A stretch of 64,000 nucleotides of DNA, taken from the NCBI GenBank assembly GCA_018715045.1, contig DVMH01000021.1, forward strand, positions 23,515 to 87,514, given 5' to 3'. The notes beneath the pieces are model-generated. The model was not told where the DNA came from, searched no databases, and was given only the letters and a program-made list of their open reading frames with translations. Position numbers and translations under genes: made by a program. Shown here piece after piece: positions 41,120-49,572 of this stretch. The stretch's first letter is position 1. Every line of letters starts with the position of its first letter. Source of the DNA: Candidatus Avidehalobacter gallistercoris. Its GTDB lineage: Bacteria; Bacillota; Dehalobacteriia; UBA4068; UBA4997.

Positions 41120-43234
41120 CTAGTCCTGCGTAGCATAGACAACTTCCTCTGCCGGCCCCTCATCGGCGGCTTCCTTGTCGTCTAGAAGCTCTTTAATAGA
41201 AAGACTCAGGCGCTTAGCCTCCGGATCAATGGAAAGTACCTTAACATCAACTTTCTGACCAGGCGTAACTACATCCTCAGTCTTTTCCACACGGTTCTTG
41301 GCCAACTGAGAGATGTGGATAAGACCCTCAACGCCGGGCTCTAACTGAGCAAAAGCGCCAAACGGAGCAGTACGCATAACGGTCACGTTCACCACCGAAC
41401 CGACAGGATATTTCTCCGCCGCCAACGTCCAGGGGTTGGGAATCAGCTGCTTCAGACCGAGGGAAATCTTTTTCTTCTCGGCGTCAACACCCAGAACATA
41501 AACCTCGATCTCATCCCCCTCTTTCAGCACGTCAGAGGGGTGGTTGATACGGAACCAAGCCATCTGTGAAACATGCAACAGTCCGTCCACGCCGCCCAAA
41601 TCAATAAATGCACCGAAGTTGGTCAGCCGGGAAACAGTGCCGCGTCTGGTCTGCCCCTCAGCGATCTCAGCCCAAAGAGCTTCCTGTTTCTTCTGCTGTT
41701 CCTCCAGTTTCACGGCTTTGGTGGATAGCAAAAGACGGTTTTTCTCTTTATCGCACTCAATTACTTTAGCGGACAACTCCTGGCCGATATAGCCTTTCAC
41801 ATCGTCCACAAATCTGGTATCAATTTGAGAATACGGTACAAAACCGCGAATGCCGACATCCATCAACACGCCGCCCTTAACGGCCTCCACGATCTTGCCA
41901 GTAACAATCTCACCGTTTTCCTTAGCCTCAGCCAGCTTATCCCAAAGCTGCACCATATCAACCATGCGCTTAGAGAGCACGGGATACCCCTCTTTGTTCT
42001 CCTTGCGAATCACGATAACGTCAAATTTATCGCCAACATGGAATTTCTCTGTAATATGCTCAGCTTCATCAGGTAAAAGCTGGTTGCTGGGCAATATGCC
42101 CTCGGATTTGCTGCCAATGTCCACCAGCAGCTCGGTATCACGCACCTGCACCACGGTACCCTGCACGCATAGTCCACGATGAATATCCTTAATGCCGTGG
42201 TTAAAGAATTCCTCAAAAGAAACGTCATCGCCCATCTGCTCCAGTGTGCGCTCCGGCTCGGCGGGCTTCTCCGCCTTGACCGGCTTGACTTCGGCAGAGA
42301 GTGCAAAAGACATTTCCTCGGCAAAATTACGCTTAACCTCCGGCGCCTTGGTTTCTTCCTGCACTTCTTCCGGTTTAACTTCCTGTTCCATTACTTCGTT
42401 CACTTCGTTGTTCTCCGTCATTTTAACTACTACCTCCTCAATTATCCATTCTGGCGTGCTAGCTCCCGCGCACACGCCCACGGAGCTTACTCCGTCAAAT
42501 AAATCAGCAGAGAGTTCTGCCGCCCCCTCAATAAGGAGCGAGGGCGTGCCACTCGCCTGACATATTTGCTGCAATTTTTTGGTGTTGGCGCTGTTTCGGC
42601 CGCCGATGATCAACATCAAATCAACTTTCTGCGCCAATCTGGCTGCCGCCTGCTGGCGTTCTTTCGTAGCCCGGCAAATTGTGTCCTCATATACTACTTC
42701 GCTACCCTGAGCCATTAATGCTCCAAGCACTGCCGCAAAGTTTTCACCGGTTTGCGTTGTCTGAGCCACCACGCCAATCTTAGCCGCTGGTGGAAGCTGC
42801 TCCACCTCTGCCGCGCTGCCCACTACCCAAGCAGTGCCGCCAGTCCAGCTTTTAATGCCTGCTACCTCCGGGTGAGCCGCCTCGCCCACGATCACCACCT
42901 GAAAGCCCTGCTCATACAAGTGCTTTGCTGCCTGCTGCACCCGCTTTACAAACGGACAAGTGGCATCGATCACTTCCAGTTTGCGCCGTTTTGCCTCAGC
43001 ATAAACCTCCGGACCTGCGCCATGCGAGCGTATCACTACAAGGGATTCTGGCTCCGCATCAGCCAGCGTATCAAGAACGCCAACTTTGCTTGAGAGCCGT
43101 TCTATCTCACGAGGATTATGGATCAGCGGCCCCAGCGAATACACCGCATGTGATTCCGCCGCTTCCTCCGCCAGATGCACCGCCCGCTTTACACCAAAAC
43201 AAAACCCGGCGTGCGCGGCCACAATTATACGCAT
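41120..43234 (-). CDS. ispH-rpsA: IspH-ribosomal protein S1 fusion (HMB-PP reductase + S1 domains)
   Basis: 704 residues. The first ~280 are IspH (4-hydroxy-3-methylbut-2-enyl diphosphate reductase, last step of the MEP isoprenoid pathway): three Fe-S cysteines in AGFCFGVKRA, IDATCPFVKRV and EDTICRATKERQ. After an acidic linker (EVNEVMEQEVKPEEVQEETK) come four S1 RNA-binding repeats, beginning QGTVVQVRDTELLVDIG, with GIRGFVPYSQID, GVDGLLHVSQMAW and GVEGLIHISQLAKN marking the repeats. The fusion is characteristic of Clostridia and Negativicutes. Start ATG after GCGGAGG; cmk and plsC lie upstream in the same direction, a common operon. Confidence 0.95.
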   Translation of the reverse strand: MRIIVAAHAGFCFGVKRAVHLAEEAAESHAVYSLGPLIHNPREIERLSSKVGVLDTLADAEPESLVVIRSHGAGPEVYAEAKRRKLEVIDATCPFVKRVQQAAKHLYEQGFQVVIVGEAAHPEVAGIKSWTGGTAWVVGSAAEVEQLPPAAKIGVVAQTTQTGENFAAVLGALMAQGSEVVYEDTICRATKERQQAAARLAQKVDLMLIIGGRNSANTKKLQQICQASGTPSLLIEGAAELSADLFDGVSSVGVCAGASTPEWIIEEVVVKMTENNEVNEVMEQEVKPEEVQEETKAPEVKRNFAEEMSFALSAEVKPVKAEKPAEPERTLEQMGDDVSFEEFFNHGIKDIHRGLCVQGTVVQVRDTELLVDIGSKSEGILPSNQLLPDEAEHITEKFHVGDKFDVIVIRKENKEGYPVLSKRMVDMVQLWDKLAEAKENGEIVTGKIVEAVKGGVLMDVGIRGFVPYSQIDTRFVDDVKGYIGQELSAKVIECDKEKNRLLLSTKAVKLEEQQKKQEALWAEIAEGQTRRGTVSRLTNFGAFIDLGGVDGLLHVSQMAWFRINHPSDVLKEGDEIEVYVLGVDAEKKKISLGLKQLIPNPWTLAAEKYPVGSVVNVTVMRTAPFGAFAQLEPGVEGLIHISQLAKNRVEKTEDVVTPGQKVDVKVLSIDPEAKRLSLSIKELLDDKEAADEGPAEEVVYATQD

Positions 43235-43299
43235 AAGACCTCCGCAGTTGATAACGTATAATCAAACTTATGCCAATTAAAGCATATTCTACAATCACT

Positions 43300-43908
43300 T
43301 TAAAAATCCTGCCCGTTGGGCAACATTTTTTTTATTTGCTCACCGGCATAGGCCGCGGCCTGCGCCGGATCAAATTTACCCTGTTCGTTTTGGAAAGCGT
43401 CCAGTGAGAAAGCTGCGCCAATTCGCACTTCCGCCTTGGGTCTACCCAGCTTGAAAAAACGCTCTGCATGACTGATAGTCAGCGGCAGCACCTGAGCTTT
43501 CCCCCGCGCAGCAATCATAAACGCACCTTCCTTGAAAGGCAGCAGGGGGGCTTCAGTGCGGTTACGCGTTCCCTCCGGGAAAATACCCAGCACTTCCTGC
43601 TTTTTAAGATAGCCAAGCGCCGTTTTTATAGCCTTGACATCAACCTCGCCGCGCTCCACCTTGAAGCACTCGCAATGGCGAATCAGCCAGTCCAGCGGCT
43701 TGTTCTGCCCATATTCGCTCTTGGCCATGAAATGAACGTGGCGCGGGTATACCGCCAGCGCCATCAGCAGAATATCCGTCCAGCAGCGGTGGTTGCCAAT
43801 AACCACCAGCGGCCCCGTCTGCGGCACCTGCTCCCGCCCGGATATTTTAACGCCAAACAAACGCGCCAGCAGACTGAACAGGCCGACCAGAAAATCATAA
43901 AGCCGCAT
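43300..43908 (-). CDS. plsC: 1-acyl-sn-glycerol-3-phosphate acyltransferase
   Basis: 202 residues. The HX4D catalytic motif is VIGNHRCWTDILL, the substrate motif is FPEGTRNRTE, and there is a hydrophobic start (FLVGLFSLLARLFGV) for membrane association. It makes phosphatidic acid for phospholipid synthesis. It overlaps cmk by one base (TAATG) and precedes ispH-rpsA by 65 bases, the usual cmk-plsC-ispH/rpsA arrangement. Confidence 0.93.
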   Translation of the reverse strand: MRLYDFLVGLFSLLARLFGVKISGREQVPQTGPLVVIGNHRCWTDILLMALAVYPRHVHFMAKSEYGQNKPLDWLIRHCECFKVERGEVDVKAIKTALGYLKKQEVLGIFPEGTRNRTEAPLLPFKEGAFMIAARGKAQVLPLTISHAERFFKLGRPKAEVRIGAAFSLDAFQNEQGKFDPAQAAAYAGEQIKKMLPNGQDF

Positions 43909-44570
43909 TATTCCGCCTCCGCCAACGCCAGAGCACGGGAAAGCACCTCGGGAATACCCAGCCCAGTGGAATCGAGATACACCGCGTCCTCCGCCTGTTT
44001 CAGCGGTGAAGTTTCACGGTGGGAGTCACGGTAATCACGGGTGGAAATATCCTCCCGCACGCCCTCACGCGTCGTCTGGATACCCTTGGCACAAAGCTCG
44101 TCATAACGGCGCTGTACCCGCTCATCCAGGCTGGCCGTAAGATATATTTTGCAGTCAGCATCCGGCAGTACCACCGTGCCAATGTCGCGTCCGTCCATAA
44201 CCACGCAGCCATGCGCCGCAAGTTTTCTCTGGGCAGCCACCAAATGCTCGCGTACACCCGGCACCGCCGAAACTGGTGAGGCCGCCGCACCAACCTCCGG
44301 CTTTCTGATTGCCTCTGTCACGTCGCGTCCGTTCAAAATAATGCGGTTTTGACCGCCCTCCACACGCATGGTGATTTCTGCCTTACCGGCGATGTCGGTG
44401 AGCGCCGCCGCATCGTCAACCGCCACGCCCTGCTCCTGCGCAAGCAAAGCCACCGTGCGGTACATCGCTCCGGTGTCGATATAAATATAGCCCAGTTTTT
44501 CTGCCAGAGCCTTGGCTATCGTGCTTTTCCCGGCGCCCGCCGGGCCGTCAATGGCAATAACTTTTTTCAT
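43908..44570 (-). CDS. cmk: Cytidylate kinase
   Basis: 220 residues. P-loop IDGPAGAGKSTIAKALA at the N-terminus, GYIYIDTGAMYRTVAL, then DGRDIGTVVLPDADCKIYLTAS and RDYRDSHRETSPLKQAEDAV, are the complete CMK family pattern. It phosphorylates CMP/dCMP for nucleotide supply. First gene of the cmk-plsC-ispH/rpsA set, 29 bases from the hutP stop. Confidence 0.95.
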   Translation of the reverse strand: MKKVIAIDGPAGAGKSTIAKALAEKLGYIYIDTGAMYRTVALLAQEQGVAVDDAAALTDIAGKAEITMRVEGGQNRIILNGRDVTEAIRKPEVGAAASPVSAVPGVREHLVAAQRKLAAHGCVVMDGRDIGTVVLPDADCKIYLTASLDERVQRRYDELCAKGIQTTREGVREDISTRDYRDSHRETSPLKQAEDAVYLDSTGLGIPEVLSRALALAEAE

Positions 44571-44599
44571 AAATTACGTTTCCTCCGCCCCAAGATTTA

Positions 44600-45031
44600 T
44601 CAAACTGCACGGTGCGCCATGCCCACCGCCACCTCGTTCAGGTGCAGCAGACCGATTTCCATTACCATCGCCACGGTGATGTGATCATGATGCCGGGCAA
44701 TGCCGATTTTGCCGCCAATGTTCAGCCCCATAGCCTTGGTCAAGATCTGGTTCAGCGCCTCATGAGCCGCTCCGGCCACCGCGCCCTCTTCGTTATGCAC
44801 GTCAGCAATTACACCCTCGCGCCGGGCGGCAACCACCGCACGCTCCAACACCTTGGCAACGGAGCTTGCCGCCTCGCCGCCGAAGTTCACCGCCGCGACA
44901 GACAGCCCTTGCTGCTGGTAATCCTGCTTAAGCCGCATTTCCTCCTCGCGCCCCTCGGAAAGCGCCATAAAAAGCGCCGCCTTGGCCACACGTTTACTGT
45001 TCAAATCTACGTTTTCCCATTGTTCAGACAA
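44600..45031 (-). CDS. hutP: HutP family RNA-binding antiterminator
   Basis: 143 residues from a TTG at 45031, spaced after AAGGAGG. The frame is open to 45145, but that part contains the promoter and the preceding terminator, so longer starts are rejected. KRVAKAALFMALS, VAAVNFGGEAASSVAKVLERAVVAA, then IGIARHHDHITVAMVMEIGLLHLNEVAVGMAHRAV, match HutP including the histidine-rich ligand/metal site. In Bacillus HutP binds histidine and Mg and lets polymerase pass a terminator ahead of the histidine-use genes. No hut genes are seen here, so its target is unknown. Confidence 0.9.
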   Translation of the reverse strand: MSEQWENVDLNSKRVAKAALFMALSEGREEEMRLKQDYQQQGLSVAAVNFGGEAASSVAKVLERAVVAARREGVIADVHNEEGAVAGAAHEALNQILTKAMGLNIGGKIGIARHHDHITVAMVMEIGLLHLNEVAVGMAHRAV

Positions 45032-45059
45032 TATCGCCGCCTCCTTGCATACTATTTTA

Positions 45060-45088
45060 ATTATACTTTGCTTTTCGATATTTGACAA
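45060..45088 (-). promoter_or_regulatory. Promoter of hutP
   Basis: On the - strand TTGTCA (45088-45083), 17-bp spacer, TATAAT (45065-45060). The start codon lies about 30 bases downstream. Confidence 0.82.
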
Positions 45089-45103
45089 CATTTTTCTTGC
45101 AAC

Positions 45104-45134
45104 AAAAAACGGCTTCGGAATAATTCCTGAAGCC
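45104..45134 (-). terminator. Intrinsic terminator of the rluB operon
   Basis: On the - strand GGCTTC, bulge A, GGAA, loop, TTCC, GAAGCC, then GTTTTTT. It lies three bases after the stop of the small membrane protein and before the hutP promoter. Confidence 0.82.
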
Positions 45135-45137
45135 ATT

Positions 45138-45617
45138 CTATTCAAATACTACGCGTCCCAAATCAATCCTGCCGCCGCAAATCTCCACATCGGAAAGCAG
45201 AAAGGCCGTATTTATCCCAGTGGAGGCCCGCTTCAGCCGTACACGCACCGGTCTGCGATAGGCCGCGGCATCCAGTTCCAGTGTATCGCCCGGGGATACG
45301 GTCAGCGTTAATTCCGGTTCACAGAAACCGCCCGCGTCATAGCCGTTTTGCCAAATCTTCGCTTCCTCCAGACGGCTGTAATCACAAAGCTCATACGTCA
45401 CTGTGCCGTAAAGCCCATCATAAAGCGCCTCTGCTGCGACTATCTCTCCGTCCGCCTGATAATCGCTGCCATACCAGCTGGCGTCCGGCTGTATGCGCCC
45501 CTGATAAAGACATATTTGACACAGCACCAGCGCCGCAAGCCCCACTGTCAGCGCCGCGGCCAGCCATACCTCAAACCATCTGCGCCGCCGGAAAAAAATA
45601 TCCTCCTGCCCGGTCAT
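45138..45617 (-). CDS. Small membrane-anchored protein of unknown function
   Basis: 159 residues from the ATG at 45617 after GGTGAG; the longer frame to 45707 lacks a ribosome site. A positively charged start (FFRRRRWFEVW) and one membrane helix (LAAALTVGLAALVLCQICLY) anchor it. The rest is a beta-rich domain presumably outside the cell (ELTLTVSPGDTLELDAAAYR). Family not recognised. Last gene of the rluB-cobO-flavoprotein set, followed by a terminator. Confidence 0.72.
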   Translation of the reverse strand: MTGQEDIFFRRRRWFEVWLAAALTVGLAALVLCQICLYQGRIQPDASWYGSDYQADGEIVAAEALYDGLYGTVTYELCDYSRLEEAKIWQNGYDAGGFCEPELTLTVSPGDTLELDAAAYRRPVRVRLKRASTGINTAFLLSDVEICGGRIDLGRVVFE

Positions 45618-45683
45618 ATACTCACCGCCCTTTACGGTTAGCCTGCCCCAAACAGGAGTTTTTATGAAATTTTTGTCTTCTAT

Positions 45684-45721
45684 AACACTATAAGACAACC
45701 TCAACACTATAAGACAACCTC
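45684..45721. repeat. 19-bp tandem duplication at a gene 3' end
   Basis: AACACTATAAGACAACCTC occurs at 45684-45702 and again at 45703-45721 without change. The right copy carries the last codons and stop of the flavoprotein gene; the left copy is a duplicated, untranslated version. Confidence 0.9.
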
Positions 45722-46975
45722 TGCCGCCGCCAGCCCAGCTGCATGGCCGCTGCTGAACGCCGCCTGTAAGTTATAACCGCCGGTAAAGCCATCAACGTCC
45801 AGCAATTCGCCCACGATGAACAGACCAGGGCAAATTTTGGAAGCAAACGTCTTAGGCTGTATCTCTTTCACCAGCACGCCGCCCTGCGTTACAATGCCCT
45901 CGTCCAGAGGCCGCGTACCGGAAAGCCGCACCGGCAGCGCTTTCAGAAGCGTAACCAGCGCAGCCCGTTCCCTGTGCAGTAATGTGTTAACCGGCCGGGT
46001 TCCGTCCAGACCGGAAAGCGCGATAAACGGCTCGATCAGCGATTTTGGCAGCAGTTCGCTGAGAGCGTTATGCAGCTGACGCCTGGGTGCGGCGGCAATA
46101 TCTCGCTCCAGGCGCACAGTAAGCTGCTCTGCTGCAAGAGCAGGCTTCAAATCGATCAGAGCCAGCAGCTGCGCGCCCGGTTCGTCACGCCAAAAGCCTG
46201 CCGCCGCCCGCGACGCGGAAAGCACCAAAGGGCCTGATATGCCAAAATGTGTGAACAGCATCTCGCCAAAGCCGCGATACAGCAGCTGCTTTTTCGTAAC
46301 CTCACCCCGTTTGTATAGGGAAAGCTCAACGTTTTTCAGCGACAGACCCGCACACGCCGCAACCCAGGCATCGGACGAGACCAGAGGAACCAGTGCGGGC
46401 AGCGGAGGGATAACCGTGTGCCCAGCAGCTGCAGCCAGCTTATAGCCATCGCCAGTGCTGCCGGTAGCCTGATAAGTCGCGCCGCCCAGCGCCAGAATGA
46501 CCGCCCTCGCCTGCTCAACCGTACCATCTGCGGCTTTAGCGCCGCCTATACCGCCCTGAGCGTCAAACAACAGCTCCTGCGCCGTCTTATGATAGCAGAT
46601 GCACACCTTAAGCCGCCGCATTTCCGCCGCAAGAGCGTCGGTGACGTCCTGCGCCCGGTCAGACTGCGGAAAGACCCTCTGTCCACGCTCCACCTTGAGC
46701 GGTACGCCCAGTTCCTCAAAAAAATCCATCACTGCCCGGTTGTCAAACGCGGCGAACGCGCTGTACAGAAAGCGCCCGTTACCTGGTATATTGCGAATAA
46801 GCTCATCTACCGGAGCAGCATTTGTCACGTTGCAGCGCCCCTTGCCCGTTATGGCAAGCTTTTTGCCCAGGCGGCCATTCTTCTCCCAAAGCGTAACCAT
46901 GGCGCCCGCGCGGGCAGCAGCAATGGCCGCCATGGAACCTGCTGCACCTCCACCGATAACCAAAACCTCAGTCAT
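45707..46975 (-). CDS. NAD(P)/FAD-dependent oxidoreductase (HI0933/YhiN/BaiN family)
   Basis: 422 residues. FAD-binding GGGAAGSMAAIAAARAGA at the N-terminus and the family motif GRLGKKLAITGKGRCNVTN define the HI0933-like flavoproteins. The C-terminal GGVLVKEIQPKTFASKICPGLFIVGELLDVDGFTGGYNLQ is also conserved. Substrate not known for most members. It follows cobO by two bases in the rluB-cobO operon. The last codons are part of a 19-bp tandem duplication. Confidence 0.9.
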   Translation of the reverse strand: MTEVLVIGGGAAGSMAAIAAARAGAMVTLWEKNGRLGKKLAITGKGRCNVTNAAPVDELIRNIPGNGRFLYSAFAAFDNRAVMDFFEELGVPLKVERGQRVFPQSDRAQDVTDALAAEMRRLKVCICYHKTAQELLFDAQGGIGGAKAADGTVEQARAVILALGGATYQATGSTGDGYKLAAAAGHTVIPPLPALVPLVSSDAWVAACAGLSLKNVELSLYKRGEVTKKQLLYRGFGEMLFTHFGISGPLVLSASRAAAGFWRDEPGAQLLALIDLKPALAAEQLTVRLERDIAAAPRRQLHNALSELLPKSLIEPFIALSGLDGTRPVNTLLHRERAALVTLLKALPVRLSGTRPLDEGIVTQGGVLVKEIQPKTFASKICPGLFIVGELLDVDGFTGGYNLQAAFSSGHAAGLAAAEVVL

Positions 46976-46977
46976 TA

Positions 46978-47520
46978 TTAAAACTCAATGCCGCGCCGCA
47001 CAGGCACTCCCTTAGTGTAATAGTGCTTGATCTCACGCATTTCCGTCACCAGATCTGCTGCGTCCATAATGGATTGAGGCGCATTTCGACCCGTCAAAAC
47101 TACCTCAATATTGGGCAGACGGTTCTTAATTAAATCCAGCACTTCTTCCTCCGTCACCAGCTCAAACCAGAGAGCATTATTGATCTCATCCAAAATAACT
47201 ATATCCACGTCCGGATCGGAAAGCGCTTCTTTCGCTTTATCCATGCCGGCCTTGGCCTGCGCGTAATCCTCCGGCGTTCCATCGCCCTTTTTCACCCAGC
47301 CGGGATTGCCAAAAGCGTAATGCTCCACGCAATCACCCAGGCGGCGGATACCCTCATCCTCGGCATAATGGCCGCTAACTTTCATAAACTGAATGATCAC
47401 CACATGCATATTGCAGCCCGCAGCCCGCAAGGCCAACCCGAATGCTGCTGTGGTTTTTCCCTTGCCGTTGCCGGTGTAAACCTGCACCTCGCCCTGCTTC
47501 AAACGCGTTCTTTCTGCCAT
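46978..47520 (-). CDS. cobO: Cob(I)yrinic acid a,c-diamide adenosyltransferase
   Basis: 180 residues from the ATG at 47520 after AAGGAGTG (a TTG at 47526 is too close). P-loop YTGNGKGKTTAAFGLALRA, IIQFMKVSGHYAEDEGIRRL, then DIVILDEINNALWFELV, match CobO/BtuR. It adds the adenosyl group to cobalamin precursors. It lies between rluB and a flavoprotein, so it is a stand-alone vitamin B12 salvage gene here. Confidence 0.93.
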   Translation of the reverse strand: MAERTRLKQGEVQVYTGNGKGKTTAAFGLALRAAGCNMHVVIIQFMKVSGHYAEDEGIRRLGDCVEHYAFGNPGWVKKGDGTPEDYAQAKAGMDKAKEALSDPDVDIVILDEINNALWFELVTEEEVLDLIKNRLPNIEVVLTGRNAPQSIMDAADLVTEMREIKHYYTKGVPVRRGIEF

Positions 47521-47545
47521 TTTCAATCACTCCTTCTCACATCAA

Positions 47546-48283
47546 TTATTTATACTGTAAAAGCCTGGTCAGTTCTTCCCCTGTTAACTCACGGTATTCG
47601 CCGGGCTTAAGGCCGGAAAGCGAGAGACCCGCAAAACTTGTCCGCTTCAGCCAGATGACGTCCAACCCCACGGCCGCCAGCATGCGCCGCACCTGGCGGT
47701 TTCTCCCCTCGTGAATAGTCAGCTCAAGCACCGTTCGGGTGGTGGATTTGCCAGCCTCGCGCCGCTTTTGACGCACTTTGGCAGGCGCAGTCAGACCGTC
47801 GCTTAAACGCACACCACCAGCAAGCCTTTTCAACTTGGCCGCCGTCACCTCGCCAATAACCGCGCTTTCATACGTCTTATCAATTTCGCGCCCAGGGTGC
47901 AGCAGCGCGTTAGTCAGATCGCCGTCGTCAGTTAACAACAGCACACCGGAGGTGGCATAATCCAGCCGCCCCACGGGATAAAGCCGCCCGCCCGCAGGAA
48001 TTCTATTTCGCACCAAATCCAGCACTGTACGCCGTCCCCGGGGGTCGGTTACGCTGGTGATATAGCCTGCCGGTTTATACAGTAGCAGATAGGTGTGGGC
48101 TGAGAGCGCCGGGGGCAGCGGTTTACCGTCCAGGCAAATTTCGTCATGATCCGGATCAGCCTTATCGCCAAGCAGTGCCACACGGCCATTCACCGTGACG
48201 CGCCCCTCTTCAACCAGTTTTTCCGACGCACGGCGAGAGGCCACACCGCGCGCCGCCAGTATTTTCTGCAATCTCTCTGTCAT
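47546..48283 (-). CDS. rluB: rRNA pseudouridine synthase (RluB/RsuA family)
   Basis: 245 residues. N-terminal S4 RNA-binding domain (ERLQKILAARGVASRRASEKL), then the catalytic VGRLDYATSGVLLLTDDGDL with the essential Asp, and GRNRQVRRMLAAVGLDV. It converts a uridine of 23S rRNA to pseudouridine (16S RsuA is the close alternative). First gene of its operon; promoter at 48315-48343. Confidence 0.92.
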   Translation of the reverse strand: MTERLQKILAARGVASRRASEKLVEEGRVTVNGRVALLGDKADPDHDEICLDGKPLPPALSAHTYLLLYKPAGYITSVTDPRGRRTVLDLVRNRIPAGGRLYPVGRLDYATSGVLLLTDDGDLTNALLHPGREIDKTYESAVIGEVTAAKLKRLAGGVRLSDGLTAPAKVRQKRREAGKSTTRTVLELTIHEGRNRQVRRMLAAVGLDVIWLKRTSFAGLSLSGLKPGEYRELTGEELTRLLQYK

Positions 48284-48314
48284 ATTAAAAGCCCGCCTTC
48301 ACTTGCTTAACTTC

Positions 48315-48343
48315 ATTATAGCAAAGCAAAATGGCGGATGCAA
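48315..48343 (-). promoter_or_regulatory. Promoter of the rluB operon
   Basis: On the - strand TTGCAT (48343-48338), 17-bp spacer, TATAAT (48320-48315); the start codon is about 32 bases downstream. Confidence 0.8.
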
Positions 48344-48361
48344 CAACCATTTTTACGTGTT

Positions 48362-48895
48362 TCAGCCCCAAACCAGACGGCAGAGCCAAAAGGCTGCAAT
48401 AAACGCTGCCACGTCCGCCAAGAGACCAACCGCCAGCGCATGACGCGAACGAGTTACCCCCACCGCGCCGAAATAAACTGCCAGCACATAAAGCGTGGTA
48501 TCAGTACTGCCCTGCATGGTAGATGCCAGCCGTCCGACAAAGGAATCTGCACCGAATTTATCGATCAACTGCGAGGTCATGGCAAGCGCCCCGCTGCCAG
48601 AAAGAGAGCGCAGCAGCGAAAGCGGCAGAATATCCGCCGGTATACCCAGCGCCTGCGCCAGCGGCGTTAGCCACGCAAGCAGCATATCCAATGCTCCACT
48701 GCTCTTAAACACCTCGATCGCCACCAGCATGGCCAGCAAGTTGGGGAGAATTTTTATCAGCAGCGCCAGACCTTCCGCCGCGCCGCTGCAGAAGACAGCG
48801 TAAACGTCCACACGCTTATACAGAGCGTAAAGCGGTAGCAGCACAAGCAGCAGGGGTATTAACCATGCCACTGCCAGCCCAAGATACTCAGCCAT
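48362..48895 (-). CDS. spmB: Spore maturation protein B
   Basis: 177 residues, very hydrophobic nucleoside-recognition (Gate) domain. VFKSSGALDMLLAWLTPL, then SLLRSLSGSGALAMTSQLI and GSTDTTLYVLAVYFGAVGV, are characteristic of SpmB. With SpmA it supports spore core dehydration in Bacillus, though the pair also occurs in non-spore formers. Overlaps spmA by eight bases. Confidence 0.9.
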   Translation of the reverse strand: MAEYLGLAVAWLIPLLLVLLPLYALYKRVDVYAVFCSGAAEGLALLIKILPNLLAMLVAIEVFKSSGALDMLLAWLTPLAQALGIPADILPLSLLRSLSGSGALAMTSQLIDKFGADSFVGRLASTMQGSTDTTLYVLAVYFGAVGVTRSRHALAVGLLADVAAFIAAFWLCRLVWG

Positions 48896-49478
48896 TAGCT
48901 CGCCGGCCCCAATGAATGATCACCCAATGCGCCGCCAGACCGACGCCAAGCCCAAACATAGATGCCGCAAACGCCAGTGGCACGATTTCTGCCGGGTTAA
49001 CAGAACCGGCCGCCGCCCGGAGAGCAATGATTGTGGTAGGAAGCAGTGTGGGTGCAGTGGTGTTAAGCAGCAACAGCGTGATCATACTATCAGTTGCCCG
49101 GCCAGGCTCCGGGTTATCGCGTTCCAGCTCCTGCATGGCCCGGATACCGAACGGAGTGGCCGCGTTGCCCAGACCCAGCAGATTGGCACAGAAGTTCAGC
49201 ACGATATCGCCCAGTGCAGGGCTTGACGCGTCAACCTCCGGAAACAGCCGGTACATAAATGGCGCAAACAGCTGCGCCAATTTATGCATCAGGCCGCTTT
49301 CCCTCAACAGAGCCAAAAGCCCCAGCCACAGCATAATGCCGCCCGCCAATCCCCAGATAAGTTCCAAGGATTTGGCTGCGCCGGATAGCGCTCCAGCCGT
49401 CACCAGCCCAATATCGCCATGATACGCCGCCGCCATAAAGCCCCAAACCAGGAGCAGCACCCACACCGCGCCCAACAT
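48888..49478 (-). CDS. spmA: Spore maturation protein A
   Basis: 196 residues with several membrane helices. LFPEVDASSPALGDIVLNFCANLLGLGNAATPFGIRAMQEL is the SpmA core. Acts with SpmB, probably as a membrane transporter or regulator in spore maturation. Start ATG at 49478 after GGCGGTG; promoter at 49497-49524. Confidence 0.9.
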   Translation of the reverse strand: MLGAVWVLLLVWGFMAAAYHGDIGLVTAGALSGAAKSLELIWGLAGGIMLWLGLLALLRESGLMHKLAQLFAPFMYRLFPEVDASSPALGDIVLNFCANLLGLGNAATPFGIRAMQELERDNPEPGRATDSMITLLLLNTTAPTLLPTTIIALRAAAGSVNPAEIVPLAFAASMFGLGVGLAAHWVIIHWGRRANG

Positions 49479-49496
49479 ATGCCCACCGCCTTACGC

Positions 49497-49524
49497 TTTA
49501 TACTGTTATCAAAGCATATGCCAA
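49497..49524 (-). promoter_or_regulatory. Promoter of spmA-spmB
   Basis: On the - strand TTGGCA (49524-49519), 16-bp spacer, TATAAA (49502-49497). This is a vegetative-type promoter, so the pair is probably not restricted to sporulation. Confidence 0.65.
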
Positions 49525-49536
49525 GCGTTATCGGAA

Positions 49537-49568
49537 AATGACAAGCCGCCGGAACTGTTCCGGCGGCT
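49537..49568 (-). terminator. Intrinsic terminator of the ftsK operon
   Basis: GCCGCCGGAAC (49545-49555) is mirrored by GTTCCGGCGGC (49557-49567); on the - strand this is followed by TTGTCATTTT. It lies just after the lipoprotein stop. Confidence 0.75.
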
Positions 49569-49572
49569 ATAC

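Noticed and set aside
45032..45145. Longer HutP start codons
   Set aside because: This stretch contains the TTGTCA/TATAAT promoter and the upstream terminator, so it cannot be coding.
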